45,127 nt of DNA from Saprospirales bacterium (GTDB taxonomy: Bacteria; Bacteroidota; Bacteroidia; Chitinophagales; JADJOU01), in contig CANESS010000003.1 of NCBI GenBank assembly GCA_947441115.1, positions 1-45,127 on the forward strand, read 5' to 3'. The notes under the pieces were generated by a model. The model was not told the DNA's origin, ran no database searches, and saw nothing but the letters and a program-made list of their open reading frames with translations. A program made the position numbers and the translations under genes. This document shows positions 1 through 9,024 of the stretch, one piece after another (position 1 is the stretch's first letter; every line of letters begins with the position of its first letter).

Positions 1-351
1 ATGTCTCTCCACATCATAGGCTGCCCTACCCTGCGCGAGCCCAATGGACTAGCTATGAGCAGCCGAAACATGCGCCTATCAGAAGATGGCAAACAAAAAG
101 CGGGTGATATCTATCCAGTCTTAGATTTTATTCGAACACATCGTATGAAAGCTACGCCAGAGGACATACTAGCTCAGGCAAAAGATAAGATAGTCTCAAA
201 AGGCTACTGGGATTTGGAATATTTAGAACTACGAAATGCACATGACCTCTCAGAGATAGACCTACAGCAGTGGCAGGAAGGTGTGGATTATGTAGCCCTC
301 TATGCCGGATGGCTAGAAGGAGTGCGGCTGATAGATAATCTCAGTCTGTAA
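1..351 (+). CDS. panC: Pantoate--beta-alanine ligase, C-terminal part (5' end outside window)
   Basis: PanC makes pantothenate from pantoate and beta-alanine using ATP in the cytoplasm. The visible 116 residues contain the family signature CPTLREPNGLAMSSRN near residues 8-23. In PanC this motif lies in the second half of a protein of about 280 residues, so the first 160 or so residues lie upstream of the window. The ATG at base 1 is therefore an internal Met, not the start. The C-terminus (VALYAGWLEGVRLIDN) is family-typical and ends in TAA at 349-351. The next 340 bases hold only a gene remnant. Identity is secure from the motif. Confidence 0.93.
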   Translation: MSLHIIGCPTLREPNGLAMSSRNMRLSEDGKQKAGDIYPVLDFIRTHRMKATPEDILAQAKDKIVSKGYWDLEYLELRNAHDLSEIDLQQWQEGVDYVALYAGWLEGVRLIDNLSL

Positions 352-369
352 AAGTCTGTCATCATAGCT

Positions 370-453
370 CATCTTTCCGACATGGCGGGTCATCTATCCG
401 TCATCATGCTTCATTTATTCGTCATGGTGGCTCATCTATTCGTCATGGTGGCT
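370..453 (+). repeat. Four tandem copies of a 21-bp unit
   Basis: The units are 370-390, 391-411, 412-432 and 433-453. The last two are nearly identical (catYtattcgtcatggtggct) and the first two are more diverged. The period is a multiple of three and in frame with the PEBP remnant, encoding a heptapeptide like SSIRHGG. A partial fifth copy may precede 370. The gradient of divergence suggests successive slippage duplications. Confidence 0.85.
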
Positions 454-647
454 ATAGCTATGGAGGTCCATGTCCGCCAGTAGGTCATGGTATTCATAAA
501 TATACGATGACTATTTATGCCCTAGATATAGAAAAGTTAGATTTAAACTAAGACACTAATGCGGCTATTGTAGGATTTAATATAAACGCTCATACGATAG
601 AAAAAGCAAGCTTAGTTTTTGTATTACAAAAGATAGTCGATTATTCC

Positions 648-655
648 TATCTTTG
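648..655 (+). promoter_or_regulatory. Putative -7 box (TATCTTTG) for the T9SS cargo gene
   Basis: This is a perfect match to the Bacteroidota -7 consensus TAnnTTTG, about 40 bases before the ATG at 695. A TTTG lies at 618-621, but the 26-base gap is longer than usual for the -33 element. It sits inside the PEBP remnant, so the match could also be chance. Confidence 0.35.
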
Positions 656-694
656 TGATAATCAATTTACTTAAAAAAATTCACTAAAATCTTA

Positions 695-3600
695 ATGAAG
701 CTCATTTTTACTTTATTTGTTTTATTCCTATGCTGCGAATTGGTGGCATCGCATCTGAATGCAGATAAAACTCACTTAGGTCAGCAATCCAACTTGGGCT
801 TTGAAAAGAATCTAGGACAGGTGCGAGGGGAAGACAAAGACCTCGTCCAGTATTTCTATAAATCTGGGAATCTCACTGTGTTTTTAAATAAAAAAGGACT
901 GACGTATCAGTTTGATCAATGGGAACCTATAAGCCAGACAACAGATAAAAAAACAAACTCCAAACATGAGTCCTATCGAATGGATATGGAGCTCAGCGGA
1001 GCGAATTATTCTGCTACAATTATAGAAGAAGAGCCTCTAACGAGCTATACTAACTATTATAATTTCAATATTCTCAACGTAAATTCATATAAAAAAATTA
1101 CCTATAAAAATATCTACCCGAATATTGACTGGGTCATTTATTTCAATTCATCAGACTCCAAAAAAGAGCAATTCCTGAAATATGATTTCTTGGTACACCC
1201 TGGTGGAAAGCCTGAGCAGATAAAACTAAAAATAAAGTGGGCTGAACAGGCGAATATAGATGGTCAAGGAAATTTACACTTGATGAATTCTCTAGGGAAA
1301 ATTATAGAGGCTAAGCCTATAAGTTATCAAGATCAGACGATTCCGATAGCATCTTCATTTGAATTAAACCAAGACATTCTAAGTTTTCGACTTGGGAGCT
1401 ACGACCCAACAAAAACCTTGACAATAGACCCACTGCTGCAGTGGGCGACCTACTATGGTGGTGGTGCACTGGAGAGGGGCGGATTCACGACTATAGATGG
1501 TTCTGGATTTGTATACTTATGTGGCCACACAGCTTCTACTACTACGATAGCTTCTGGAGGTCATCAGACTGCCTATGGGGGTGGTTTAAATGATGCCTTT
1601 TTAGTCAAGTTTAATTCCTCTGGAGTACGTCAATGGGCGACCTATTATGGAGGTACGGATGATGATAGAGGCGCCTTCTGCCATGTAGATAAAAACAATA
1701 ATGTATATCTCTGTGGGACAACACTCTCGACAGCGAGTATGGCCTCTGGGGGTCATCAAAATACACATGGTGGTGATCGAGATGGTTTTCTAGTCAAGTT
1801 TAATGCAGCAGGCACCCGCCAATGGGCGACCTACTATGGTGGTAGCAATCACGAAGATCATACTACCTGCGCTACGGATACTGGGCTCAATGTGTATATG
1901 GCTGGAACAACAGAATCGAACAATAATATCTTTGCGACTGGAGGATTTCAAAATACATTTGGTAATCTGACTGATGCTTATTTGGTCAAATTTAATGCGA
2001 GTGGAACCCGCCAATGGGGAACCTACTATGGCGGTACAAACTTCGATGAGGGCGCGCAATGCGCAGTAGATAAGCAAGGCAGCGTCTTTCTTTGCGGCAC
2101 TACTCAATCTACTACGAATATCTCTGGCTCTGGATTTCAAAATACAAAAAATAGTGGGCGGGATGGTTTCCTAGCGAAGTTCAATCCGAATGGCACTAGA
2201 CAATGGGGGACCTATTATGGAGGTCCGTCTGCTGACTTTGGCAATTCAGTCTGTGTAGATACTTTACTCAATGTTTATTTATCTGGCTTCACTTATTCTA
2301 CCAGTTCGATAGCTAGTGGAGGATTTCAAAATTCCTTTGGAGGTGCGAATGATGCCTATTTAGTAAAATTTAATACGAATGGCTCGAGACTATGGGGAAC
2401 CTACTATGGCGGATCCAACGGTGATTATGGACCACACTGCATTACCGATAAATTTAACAATGTTTATCTCACAGGCTATACGCTCTCGACCAATGCCATT
2501 GCATTTGCAGGCATTAAAAATGTATTTGGTGGTAACATTGAGGGGTTTGTTGCTAAATTTAACCCTAGTGGCACCAGATTCTGGGGAACCTACTATGGCG
2601 GCGCCAATGATGATTATCTCTACTCGAGTGTGCCTGATGGATTTGGAAATATATATTATTCAGGGGTTACCCTTTCCAGTGCGCTCATCTCATCTGGAGG
2701 GCATCAAAATACCTATGGTGGTGCAGAAGATGCCTTTCTAGTCAAAATGTCAGAAGACCCTATTCCATATGTAGAAATATTTAGTAATAAAGGAGATACG
2801 ATCTGCCAAGGAGATAGTATCATATTTTCCAGAACAGACATCAATGGAGGTACGAACCCTAAATATAGATGGTTTAGAAATAACGTACTAGTGGATACTA
2901 CACTAAATTTTAAAAGCGGTGGTTTCTCAACAGGAGATAGTGTCAAGTGTCTAATGATCAGTAATGCTGTAGGATTACTTTACGACTCAGCCTGGAGTTT
3001 GACTATCCGATTTTTCGTGCATCCCAAGAAGTTCACTACACTCAATATTCAGCTCTGTCGACCGCAGACCTATTTTTTCAAAAGTCAAGCGAGAAGTGCG
3101 ACGGGTACAATAATAGATACGCTAGCAAGCAGTAAAGGCTGTGATAGTATAATTACACTCAATCTGACGATGAAAGATACGAGTAGTTTCAATCGATATG
3201 ATACCATCTGCTCCAATCAATCCTTATTTTTTAATGGACTGCCTAGAAGCACAGCGGGCATTTATAAGGATACCTTAGTAGCAGCCAATAGTTGTGATAG
3301 CTTTATTTATTTACATTTATCGATAAAATCGACTACTACCAGAACAATTGACTCCTCTATCTGTCCTAAAAACCCTTACTTCTTTAACGGAGACTGGCGG
3401 ACTGCCTCAGGGACTTATTTAGACACATTAATAAATTATAGGGGCTGTGATAGTTTTATCACGTTAAAACTTACTGTAAAAGCGAATAGCACTAAAACGA
3501 TTGATACCGCTATATGCAGTGGACGCTCCTATTGGTTCAAAGGGCAGAATCGAACAACCACCGGCACATATAGAGATACATTGACCAATAGTGTAGGTTG

Positions 3601-5494
3601 CGATAGTTTTGTTATTTTAAATCTAACTATCAAGGCCTTATCATTGAGAAATCTCCCTGTTACATTGTGTGACAATCAATCTTATGTATTTAAAGGAATA
3701 CCAAGGACTGCAGCAGGAATATATCGAGACACGCTTGTTAACAGTTTAGGCTGTGATTCAATAGTAACTCTCAATCTGACAGTAAATTCTAGAACCTATA
3801 GAACTATTTCTGACACCATCTGCTCTAACCAAGTTTATTCTTTCGATGGAAAAAATTTGAATGTAAGCGGCATTTATTACGATACATTACTAAACAGTAA
3901 AAACTGTGATAGTATTATAACGCTAAACCTATTTGTAAAGTCTATTTCGGCATTCAGCTTCAATCAATCCATTTGCTCAAACTCGAGTTATTTTTTCAAT
4001 GGATTGAATCGCACCACTGCTGGAATATATTTAGACACTCTAGTAAATAGTAGAGGCTGTGATAGCCTTTTCACGATGAACCTCACAATAAAAACTGCGA
4101 GCTCGTTTAGCTATAATCAAGAAATCTGCGTAGGTGATTCTATCCTATTCAATGGGGGTTATAGAAAGGTAAGTGGTACATTTCTAGATACCTTGGTCAA
4201 TAGCCAAGTTTGTGATAGCTTTATTACTTTAAATCTTGTCGTTCGGAATCCATCATTTTATAGTTTCAGCCTATCTCAGTGTAAAAATAATCCATACTTT
4301 TTCAATGGTTCTTTTCGCAATATCAGTGGTATATATAGAGATACATTGACTAATCAATACGGCTGTGATAGCTTTATTACATTAAATTATACTTCAAGAG
4401 ATACATCGAGTTATAGCTTTTCTGCAGAGGTTTGTCAAGGGGGTAGTTACTTATTCGGCAGCATACTCCGCACCGTTTCTGGCACCTACAAATTTACAAC
4501 CTTAAATACTAATGGATGCGATAGTGTTGTCACTTTAAATTTAACTGTTTACCCTACCTATTCTAGAACTATAGATACTAGTGTCTGCATAGGGAATTCC
4601 GTATTTTTCAAAGGCGGATTTATTTCCCTACCAGGAACATACACTGACAGTCTAAAATCCATATATAATTGCGATAGTTTGATTATTCTTAAACTCAACT
4701 ACAGTAACCCATCGTCTAAGAGGCTATACAGAAAATTCTGCCACAATTCAGGCGTTTGGTTTAACGGAATCTTTCAAACTAAAAGTGGTACTTATACTGA
4801 TACACTAGTCAATGCTAAAGGATGTGATAGTTTTTTAACTATGGTCTTATTTAAAGATACGGTGTATGTAAAAAATATTTCAGACTCCATCTGCGCGTAT
4901 GATAGTTTTAACTTCAATGGAAAGTTTTTAAAACTAGCTGGAGTTTATACTGATACGCTGAAAAATGCAGGAGGATGTGATAGTATTATCACGCTCAATT
5001 TAGTTAAATTTAGTCCAAGCACAATTACTCTATCCAAATATATCGCTAATGTCCTAATAACGCAAATTGGATTTCTCTCCTACCAATGGTTTTGGAATAA
5101 TACCTTTCTACCTAATGAAAAACGATACTATGCAGAGGTGAATAAATCTGGCAATTACAAGGTAATAGCATTAGATACCAATAAATGCTTCGCGAGTACT
5201 AATGACTATAATTTTATAACAAGCCGTATTTCTAATCTTAATAATGAGCATTTAGTCTTATTTCCTATCCCGGTCAAGGATAAATTGACTATTGAATTTA
5301 TCAATAGAAGTAAACCAATATCTGGAAGAATTGTTATTTATAATTTAGAGGGCAGAGCCATTCTGGAAAAAATATTTACACAAAATATGAATCCATTAGA
5401 AATAATGGTAGACCAACTTCCTAATGGAAACTATATCTTAGAATGTGGGATTGACACCGAAACAATTCACGAAAAAATATCTATAGAAAGGTAA
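695..5494 (+). CDS. Giant secreted T9SS cargo protein with SBBP and GCDS repeats
   Basis: This is a 1599-residue exported protein of unknown specific function. A signal peptide covers about residues 1-19. A DUF7948-like N-terminal domain follows (FEKNLGQVRG near 37, to about 245). Next come seven SBBP (beta-propeller type) repeats, each opening with a QWxTYYGG motif, at about residues 249-690. An Ig-like stretch (CQGDSIIF) follows. Then 13 repeats of about 50-60 residues, each ending in [GN]CDSxxTLNL, span about 790-1445. A second Ig-like stretch (YQWFWNN) leads to a type IX sorting domain from about 1523 (FPIPVKDKL to the C-terminus). Family knowledge says such proteins cross the outer membrane by T9SS and are anchored or released. 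The role may be adhesion or matrix, which is inference. No operon partner is evident. Confidence 0.88.
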   Translation: MKLIFTLFVLFLCCELVASHLNADKTHLGQQSNLGFEKNLGQVRGEDKDLVQYFYKSGNLTVFLNKKGLTYQFDQWEPISQTTDKKTNSKHESYRMDMELSGANYSATIIEEEPLTSYTNYYNFNILNVNSYKKITYKNIYPNIDWVIYFNSSDSKKEQFLKYDFLVHPGGKPEQIKLKIKWAEQANIDGQGNLHLMNSLGKIIEAKPISYQDQTIPIASSFELNQDILSFRLGSYDPTKTLTIDPLLQWATYYGGGALERGGFTTIDGSGFVYLCGHTASTTTIASGGHQTAYGGGLNDAFLVKFNSSGVRQWATYYGGTDDDRGAFCHVDKNNNVYLCGTTLSTASMASGGHQNTHGGDRDGFLVKFNAAGTRQWATYYGGSNHEDHTTCATDTGLNVYMAGTTESNNNIFATGGFQNTFGNLTDAYLVKFNASGTRQWGTYYGGTNFDEGAQCAVDKQGSVFLCGTTQSTTNISGSGFQNTKNSGRDGFLAKFNPNGTRQWGTYYGGPSADFGNSVCVDTLLNVYLSGFTYSTSSIASGGFQNSFGGANDAYLVKFNTNGSRLWGTYYGGSNGDYGPHCITDKFNNVYLTGYTLSTNAIAFAGIKNVFGGNIEGFVAKFNPSGTRFWGTYYGGANDDYLYSSVPDGFGNIYYSGVTLSSALISSGGHQNTYGGAEDAFLVKMSEDPIPYVEIFSNKGDTICQGDSIIFSRTDINGGTNPKYRWFRNNVLVDTTLNFKSGGFSTGDSVKCLMISNAVGLLYDSAWSLTIRFFVHPKKFTTLNIQLCRPQTYFFKSQARSATGTIIDTLASSKGCDSIITLNLTMKDTSSFNRYDTICSNQSLFFNGLPRSTAGIYKDTLVAANSCDSFIYLHLSIKSTTTRTIDSSICPKNPYFFNGDWRTASGTYLDTLINYRGCDSFITLKLTVKANSTKTIDTAICSGRSYWFKGQNRTTTGTYRDTLTNSVGCDSFVILNLTIKALSLRNLPVTLCDNQSYVFKGIPRTAAGIYRDTLVNSLGCDSIVTLNLTVNSRTYRTISDTICSNQVYSFDGKNLNVSGIYYDTLLNSKNCDSIITLNLFVKSISAFSFNQSICSNSSYFFNGLNRTTAGIYLDTLVNSRGCDSLFTMNLTIKTASSFSYNQEICVGDSILFNGGYRKVSGTFLDTLVNSQVCDSFITLNLVVRNPSFYSFSLSQCKNNPYFFNGSFRNISGIYRDTLTNQYGCDSFITLNYTSRDTSSYSFSAEVCQGGSYLFGSILRTVSGTYKFTTLNTNGCDSVVTLNLTVYPTYSRTIDTSVCIGNSVFFKGGFISLPGTYTDSLKSIYNCDSLIILKLNYSNPSSKRLYRKFCHNSGVWFNGIFQTKSGTYTDTLVNAKGCDSFLTMVLFKDTVYVKNISDSICAYDSFNFNGKFLKLAGVYTDTLKNAGGCDSIITLNLVKFSPSTITLSKYIANVLITQIGFLSYQWFWNNTFLPNEKRYYAEVNKSGNYKVIALDTNKCFASTNDYNFITSRISNLNNEHLVLFPIPVKDKLTIEFINRSKPISGRIVIYNLEGRAILEKIFTQNMNPLEIMVDQLPNGNYILECGIDTETIHEKISIER

Positions 5495-5627
5495 GGAATG
5501 AGTAAGTGTTTTTATATATTATTGTATGGTTTTTTAATTTTAAAATTGATATAAATTATTGTAGTTTTATACACTTAAGGAGTTATAGCTGATTTTTAAA
5601 TTATCTCCTAGTTTAAAACCAAAGTAT

Positions 5628-6203
5628 ATGAAAAAATTAAGTTCGTCAATTCTAATCTTCATTTTCGCAATTTATCTTTCTGCTCAAGATAGAGAGGTTA
5701 ATTCAATAAATGCCTTTAGAAACGAGTTAAATAGTTTAATAAGAGTAAACGAAGAACAACGAGAAACAGTCAGCAGGTTGAAATATGTCATTATAAAAAA
5801 AGAAGAGTCTTTAAAAGTAATATCCAAAGCTGAAAATAAGGGTGAAGAATTTCGAATTCTACTTGGTGTTCAAAGTAAGTCAATTCAAGCCATAGCTAGT
5901 CATAAAATGCTTATTGGTAGCATGGTTAATGAGAAAATAGTGCATAATATTGCCGGATTTCAAAATGCGAATGATGCATTTTTCTTATCACAAGAGTTGC
6001 GAAAACATAATTTAGCTATTTTTTTTGTTACGAGGTATATAAATGGTGTCAGAGATTATAGCTATATATTTGCCCCATATCAGACGCATACTAATTATAC
6101 TCCGCCACATCATAGCTACTATCCGTATGCAACAAAAACAAGACCTTCCAACGTATCTGATCGTGAGCCTGAATTAGTTGAACATAAAAAAATCCCACTG
6201 TAA
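5628..6203 (+). CDS. Secreted protein with SPOR-like region
   Basis: A 191-residue protein with a clear signal peptide (MKKLSSSILIFIFAIYLSAQ). Residues 23-65 look helical or coiled. The stretch from about 75 to 145 (FRILLGVQSKS, later NIAGFQNANDAFFLSQELRK and FFVTRYINGVRD) follows the pattern of SPOR domains, which bind denuded peptidoglycan glycans. In that pattern a strand is followed by a [GF]x.nA..l...L helix and a closing strand with NG.R. The tail (about 148-175) is rich in Tyr, His, Pro and Thr and probably disordered. It lies between the T9SS cargo gene and the Nudix gene on the same strand. The SPOR call is my pattern reading; otherwise it is a hypothetical periplasmic protein. Confidence 0.55.
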   Translation: MKKLSSSILIFIFAIYLSAQDREVNSINAFRNELNSLIRVNEEQRETVSRLKYVIIKKEESLKVISKAENKGEEFRILLGVQSKSIQAIASHKMLIGSMVNEKIVHNIAGFQNANDAFFLSQELRKHNLAIFFVTRYINGVRDYSYIFAPYQTHTNYTPPHHSYYPYATKTRPSNVSDREPELVEHKKIPL

Positions 6204-6245
6204 CAAATAGAAAAGTAATGATTATCAAAAATTAATTGAAAAGCT

Positions 6246-6884
6246 ATGTATACTATAAAATTTGGAGAGAATACACTGCGAATATTAAATGATATAGGTG
6301 CTTTTTCCTTTAAGAAAATAGGTAAAAACAAAGCTGTGGTTTATAATTATACTAAAGCTAAAAAACTAATAGATCTGATTAGAGAAGTCAAGTATTCCAC
6401 CGTAAAAAATCATATCATATTTCATAGTGATACTCAATTAGTTTTTAAAGAATTGGCTAAGAACTTTACCTGTATCAATGCAGGCGGAGGACTCGTCATT
6501 AATGAACAAAATCAAATACTTTTTATTTTTCGAAATGGCAAATGGGATTTACCTAAAGGCAAGATAGAAGCTAATGAAACCAATGAACTAGGAGCCGTGC
6601 GTGAAGTAGAGGAGGAGTGTGGAGTTAAGATTTCAAAACTAGAAGGAAAAATAGATGTTACTTATCACACTTATTTATTAGATAATAAACATATTCTAAA
6701 GTCTAATCATTGGTTTCTGATGCATGCAGATTCTAATCAGAAGCTTATACCTCAGGCCGAAGAGAATATAGAAAAAGTGGAGTGGAAGAAGAAAGAAGAA
6801 ATCGATAGTCTTTTAGAAAATAGCTATGATTCCATAAAAGAACTTATGGAACTTTATAAGAAAGATTTCAAGAAGGACTTATAG
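6246..6884 (+). CDS. Nudix hydrolase with N-terminal extension
   Basis: A 212-residue cytoplasmic protein. The Nudix box (GX5EX7REUXEEXGU) is complete at residues 105-127, reading GKIEANE...GAVREVEEECGV, with the metal-binding REVEEE core intact. WDLPKGK precedes it as in many Nudix enzymes. Such enzymes cleave nucleoside diphosphates linked to another moiety; the substrate cannot be told. About 75 residues precede the catalytic fold and are not recognisable. This layout is seen in other Bacteroidota Nudix proteins. The start ATG at 6246 is 42 bases after the previous stop. The last 6 bases overlap the convergent TPR gene. Confidence 0.88.
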   Translation: MYTIKFGENTLRILNDIGAFSFKKIGKNKAVVYNYTKAKKLIDLIREVKYSTVKNHIIFHSDTQLVFKELAKNFTCINAGGGLVINEQNQILFIFRNGKWDLPKGKIEANETNELGAVREVEEECGVKISKLEGKIDVTYHTYLLDNKHILKSNHWFLMHADSNQKLIPQAEENIEKVEWKKKEEIDSLLENSYDSIKELMELYKKDFKKDL

Positions 6885-7601
6885 GAATTCTGACCTATTC
6901 TGTCTTTTTCGCAGCCAAAAAATTAGGCTAAAGAAAAGTAGAAACCCTAATCCAAGAATGAAAAGCCATTTAGTATCCCAGTTTGTATGATCTGCAAGAT
7001 ACTTCTTTGCCATAGCATTGCCAGGTTCGATAGATAGCGCTTGTTTTAAATCATCTTGAGCATCCTCTTTATTTCCCAGCTTAGCACGAATTTCTGCTCT
7101 ATTTACATAGTATTGTGCCTGCTTTTCATCTAGAAGAATGGCTGTGCCATAGAGCTGGTCGGCATGCTCATAGTTGCCACGTAGAAACTGACTATTTCCC
7201 CAATTGGCGTAAAACTCCGATCGTCTAGAGTTAAGTCTTACCGCGTTTTTGAAACAAAACTCTGCAGAATCATAATGCTTCAAATTAGTAAAGCACAAAC
7301 CTAGCATATGCCAACTGCTCTCATCATTTTCTTGAAGTGCTAGCACATTTTTAAACATAATAGAGGCCTTTTGGTATGACTTCATATCATACTCTATCTT
7401 CGCTCTATAGTATTTACATTCATCATTTTTAGGATTTAATAAAATACAACTATCTAGTTTTTCTTTAGCTAGTAGGAGATCTTTGGCCTGATACAACTGA
7501 GAACCATAATACATAAGCGTATCAGAGTATGCAAGTGTCTGTGACTTTAGAATGAAAGTGCTAAATAATACTTGGAAAACAATTGATAATGTATATTTCA
7601 T
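6879..7601 (-). CDS. TPR-repeat protein, signal peptide and C-terminal membrane anchor
   Basis: The 240-residue product has an N-terminal export signal (LSIVFQVLFSTFILKSQTLA). At least four tetratricopeptide repeats follow between about residues 30 and 200 (for example NDESSWHMLGLCFTNLKHYD and RSEFYANWGNSQFLRGNYEH). A hydrophobic segment at about 213-232 (WLFILGLGFLLFFSLIFWL) with a basic tail ends the protein. TPRs scaffold protein-protein contacts, and the topology implies the repeats face the periplasm. No partner can be named. It lies 14 bases downstream of rmuC on the same strand, so co-transcription is likely. Confidence 0.8.
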   Translation of the reverse strand: MKYTLSIVFQVLFSTFILKSQTLAYSDTLMYYGSQLYQAKDLLLAKEKLDSCILLNPKNDECKYYRAKIEYDMKSYQKASIMFKNVLALQENDESSWHMLGLCFTNLKHYDSAEFCFKNAVRLNSRRSEFYANWGNSQFLRGNYEHADQLYGTAILLDEKQAQYYVNRAEIRAKLGNKEDAQDDLKQALSIEPGNAMAKKYLADHTNWDTKWLFILGLGFLLFFSLIFWLRKRQNRSEFL

Positions 7602-7615
7602 AAAATAGTTTTTAT

Positions 7616-8959
7616 TTATATATCTACATCTGACTCAGAATCCTCTATATCTGCTCTTCGCAAAATACTCTCTGGCAGTGCCTTCTTAGCTTTTGCTCCC
7701 ATTTTCTTTAATTTTTCTATGCTATGAATGATGTTTCCACGACCATCCACGAGTTTATTCATAGCCTCTGTATATTCCTTTTTAGAATCATCTATTCTCT
7801 TTCCTATTTGTATGAGATCAGTAACGAATCCTTCAAACTTGTCATAAAGTGCGCCTGCTTGTCGTGCAATTTCCAAAGCATTTTCTTGCTGCTTTTGATT
7901 GACCCACATGGAATCTATGGTACGCAAAGTAGCTAATAGAGTCGAAGGAGTCACAATGACAATATTCTTTTCAAAAGCTTTGTTATAAAGCGATGTATCT
8001 GAATTAATGGCGAGTGAAAATGCAGTCTCTATTGGAATAAACATGAGCACGAAATCAGGAGACTCCATTTGGTAGAGATCTTGATAATTTTTTTCACTCA
8101 GCTGATCTATATGTCTTTTGATAGACTGGAGATGCATAGAAAGCATTTCTTCTTTGGTGACATCTTCTTCCTCATTGATATAGCGCTCATAGCTCACCAA
8201 GGATACTTTAGAATCTACGATCATCTTTTTCCCATCCGGGAGATTGATCACTATATCTGGAAATACTTTGGCTCCATCTACTGTATCAAAACTCTTTTGC
8301 ACGAAATATTCACGATCCTTTTCGAGTCCAGATTTTTCAAGCACTTTTTCTAAAATCATTTCCCCCCAGTTTCCCTGCATTTTAGCATCCCCCTTGAGTG
8401 CCTTCGTAAGATTTAGTGTCTCTCGACTCATCTGCTCGTGCACTTCACGTAGACCTCTTATCTGTTGGTGCAGTGCTGCATTAAATCCTATATTTTCCTT
8501 ATGGGTATCCTCCACTTTCTTCTCAAAAAGAAGTATTTTCTCTTGTAATGGTGATAATATAGTTTTTAGATTTTCTTTATTCTGCTCGGTAAATTTGTTC
8601 GATTTCTCCTCTAAAATTTTATTTGCTAGAAGCTCAAAATCTTTTGTAAACCGCTCTTGTAACTTCTCTACTTCTTGTTTTTGTTCGGTTAATTTGACTA
8701 ATAATCCCTCCCCTTCTGTCTGCTTGTGTGCTAGCGTAATTGAAATCTGATCCTTTTCACCTCTTAATCCATCTATTAGCTGCTTGGATTGAATTAATTC
8801 TGATTTTACATGTTCTAGTTCTGAACTTAAAACGAGAATCTTAGACTCTGTCTGATGTGCGCTCTTGCTCACTTTCAATTGGCTAAATAAATAACCTAGA
8901 AACAAGCCTATGATAAGAGAAAACAGTGGGAAAATAAATTGGATAACAACGTCTGACAT
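7616..8959 (-). CDS. rmuC: DNA recombination protein RmuC
   Basis: RmuC-family proteins limit inversions at short inverted repeats and carry a nuclease-like fold. Here a membrane segment (VVIQFIFPLFSLIIGLFLGYLF) is followed by a long coiled coil to about residue 180. The conserved RmuC core comes next (KALKGDAKMQGNWGEMILEK, then FPDIVINLPDGKKMIVDSKV and FVLMFIPIETAF). The open frame extends to 9001. I chose the ATG at 8959 (MSDVVIQF) because it puts the membrane segment at the very N-terminus; the extra 14 residues look non-coding. The length, 447 residues, fits the family. Neither candidate has a clear ribosome site, as is usual here. Confidence 0.92.
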   Translation of the reverse strand: MSDVVIQFIFPLFSLIIGLFLGYLFSQLKVSKSAHQTESKILVLSSELEHVKSELIQSKQLIDGLRGEKDQISITLAHKQTEGEGLLVKLTEQKQEVEKLQERFTKDFELLANKILEEKSNKFTEQNKENLKTILSPLQEKILLFEKKVEDTHKENIGFNAALHQQIRGLREVHEQMSRETLNLTKALKGDAKMQGNWGEMILEKVLEKSGLEKDREYFVQKSFDTVDGAKVFPDIVINLPDGKKMIVDSKVSLVSYERYINEEEDVTKEEMLSMHLQSIKRHIDQLSEKNYQDLYQMESPDFVLMFIPIETAFSLAINSDTSLYNKAFEKNIVIVTPSTLLATLRTIDSMWVNQKQQENALEIARQAGALYDKFEGFVTDLIQIGKRIDDSKKEYTEAMNKLVDGRGNIIHSIEKLKKMGAKAKKALPESILRRADIEDSESDVDI

Positions 8960-9024
8960 CAACATATATTTAGATACAAGAATACGAATAAGAAGCGTCA
9001 AATCTTGTCATAATATAGAATAAA

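Larger units (their letters stand above)
370..674 (+). pseudogene. Decayed PEBP/YbhB-family gene, C-terminal remnant
   Basis: Reading the frame that starts at 450 gives GYSYGGPCPPVGHGIHKYT, then a TIYALDIEKLDL stretch, an in-frame TAA at 549-551, and beyond it AAIVGFNINAHTIEKASL, closing at TAA 672-674. This is the C-terminal half of the phosphatidylethanolamine-binding protein family (YbhB/YbcL type, GGPCPP..GH.H.Y..T.YAL). The N-terminal half is missing. The part before GGPCPP is replaced by 21-bp tandem repeats that stay in the same frame. With one internal stop and no N-terminus it cannot make a normal PEBP protein. The family assignment rests on motif recognition and is fairly sure. Confidence 0.72.

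Noticed and set aside
1790-2140. Minus-strand open frame inside the giant T9SS gene
   Set aside because: It is the antisense shadow of the SBBP repeats, with low-complexity product and no family resemblance.
1440-2750. Regular spaced repeats that could look like a CRISPR array
   Set aside because: The roughly 190-base period keeps an open frame and encodes the SBBP motif WxTYYGG. Repeats are not identical at the DNA level and there are no short spacers.
8244-8750. 168-codon plus-strand frame across rmuC
   Set aside because: Antisense to a well-conserved gene; the Ser/Phe/Cys-rich product is typical of a shadow frame.
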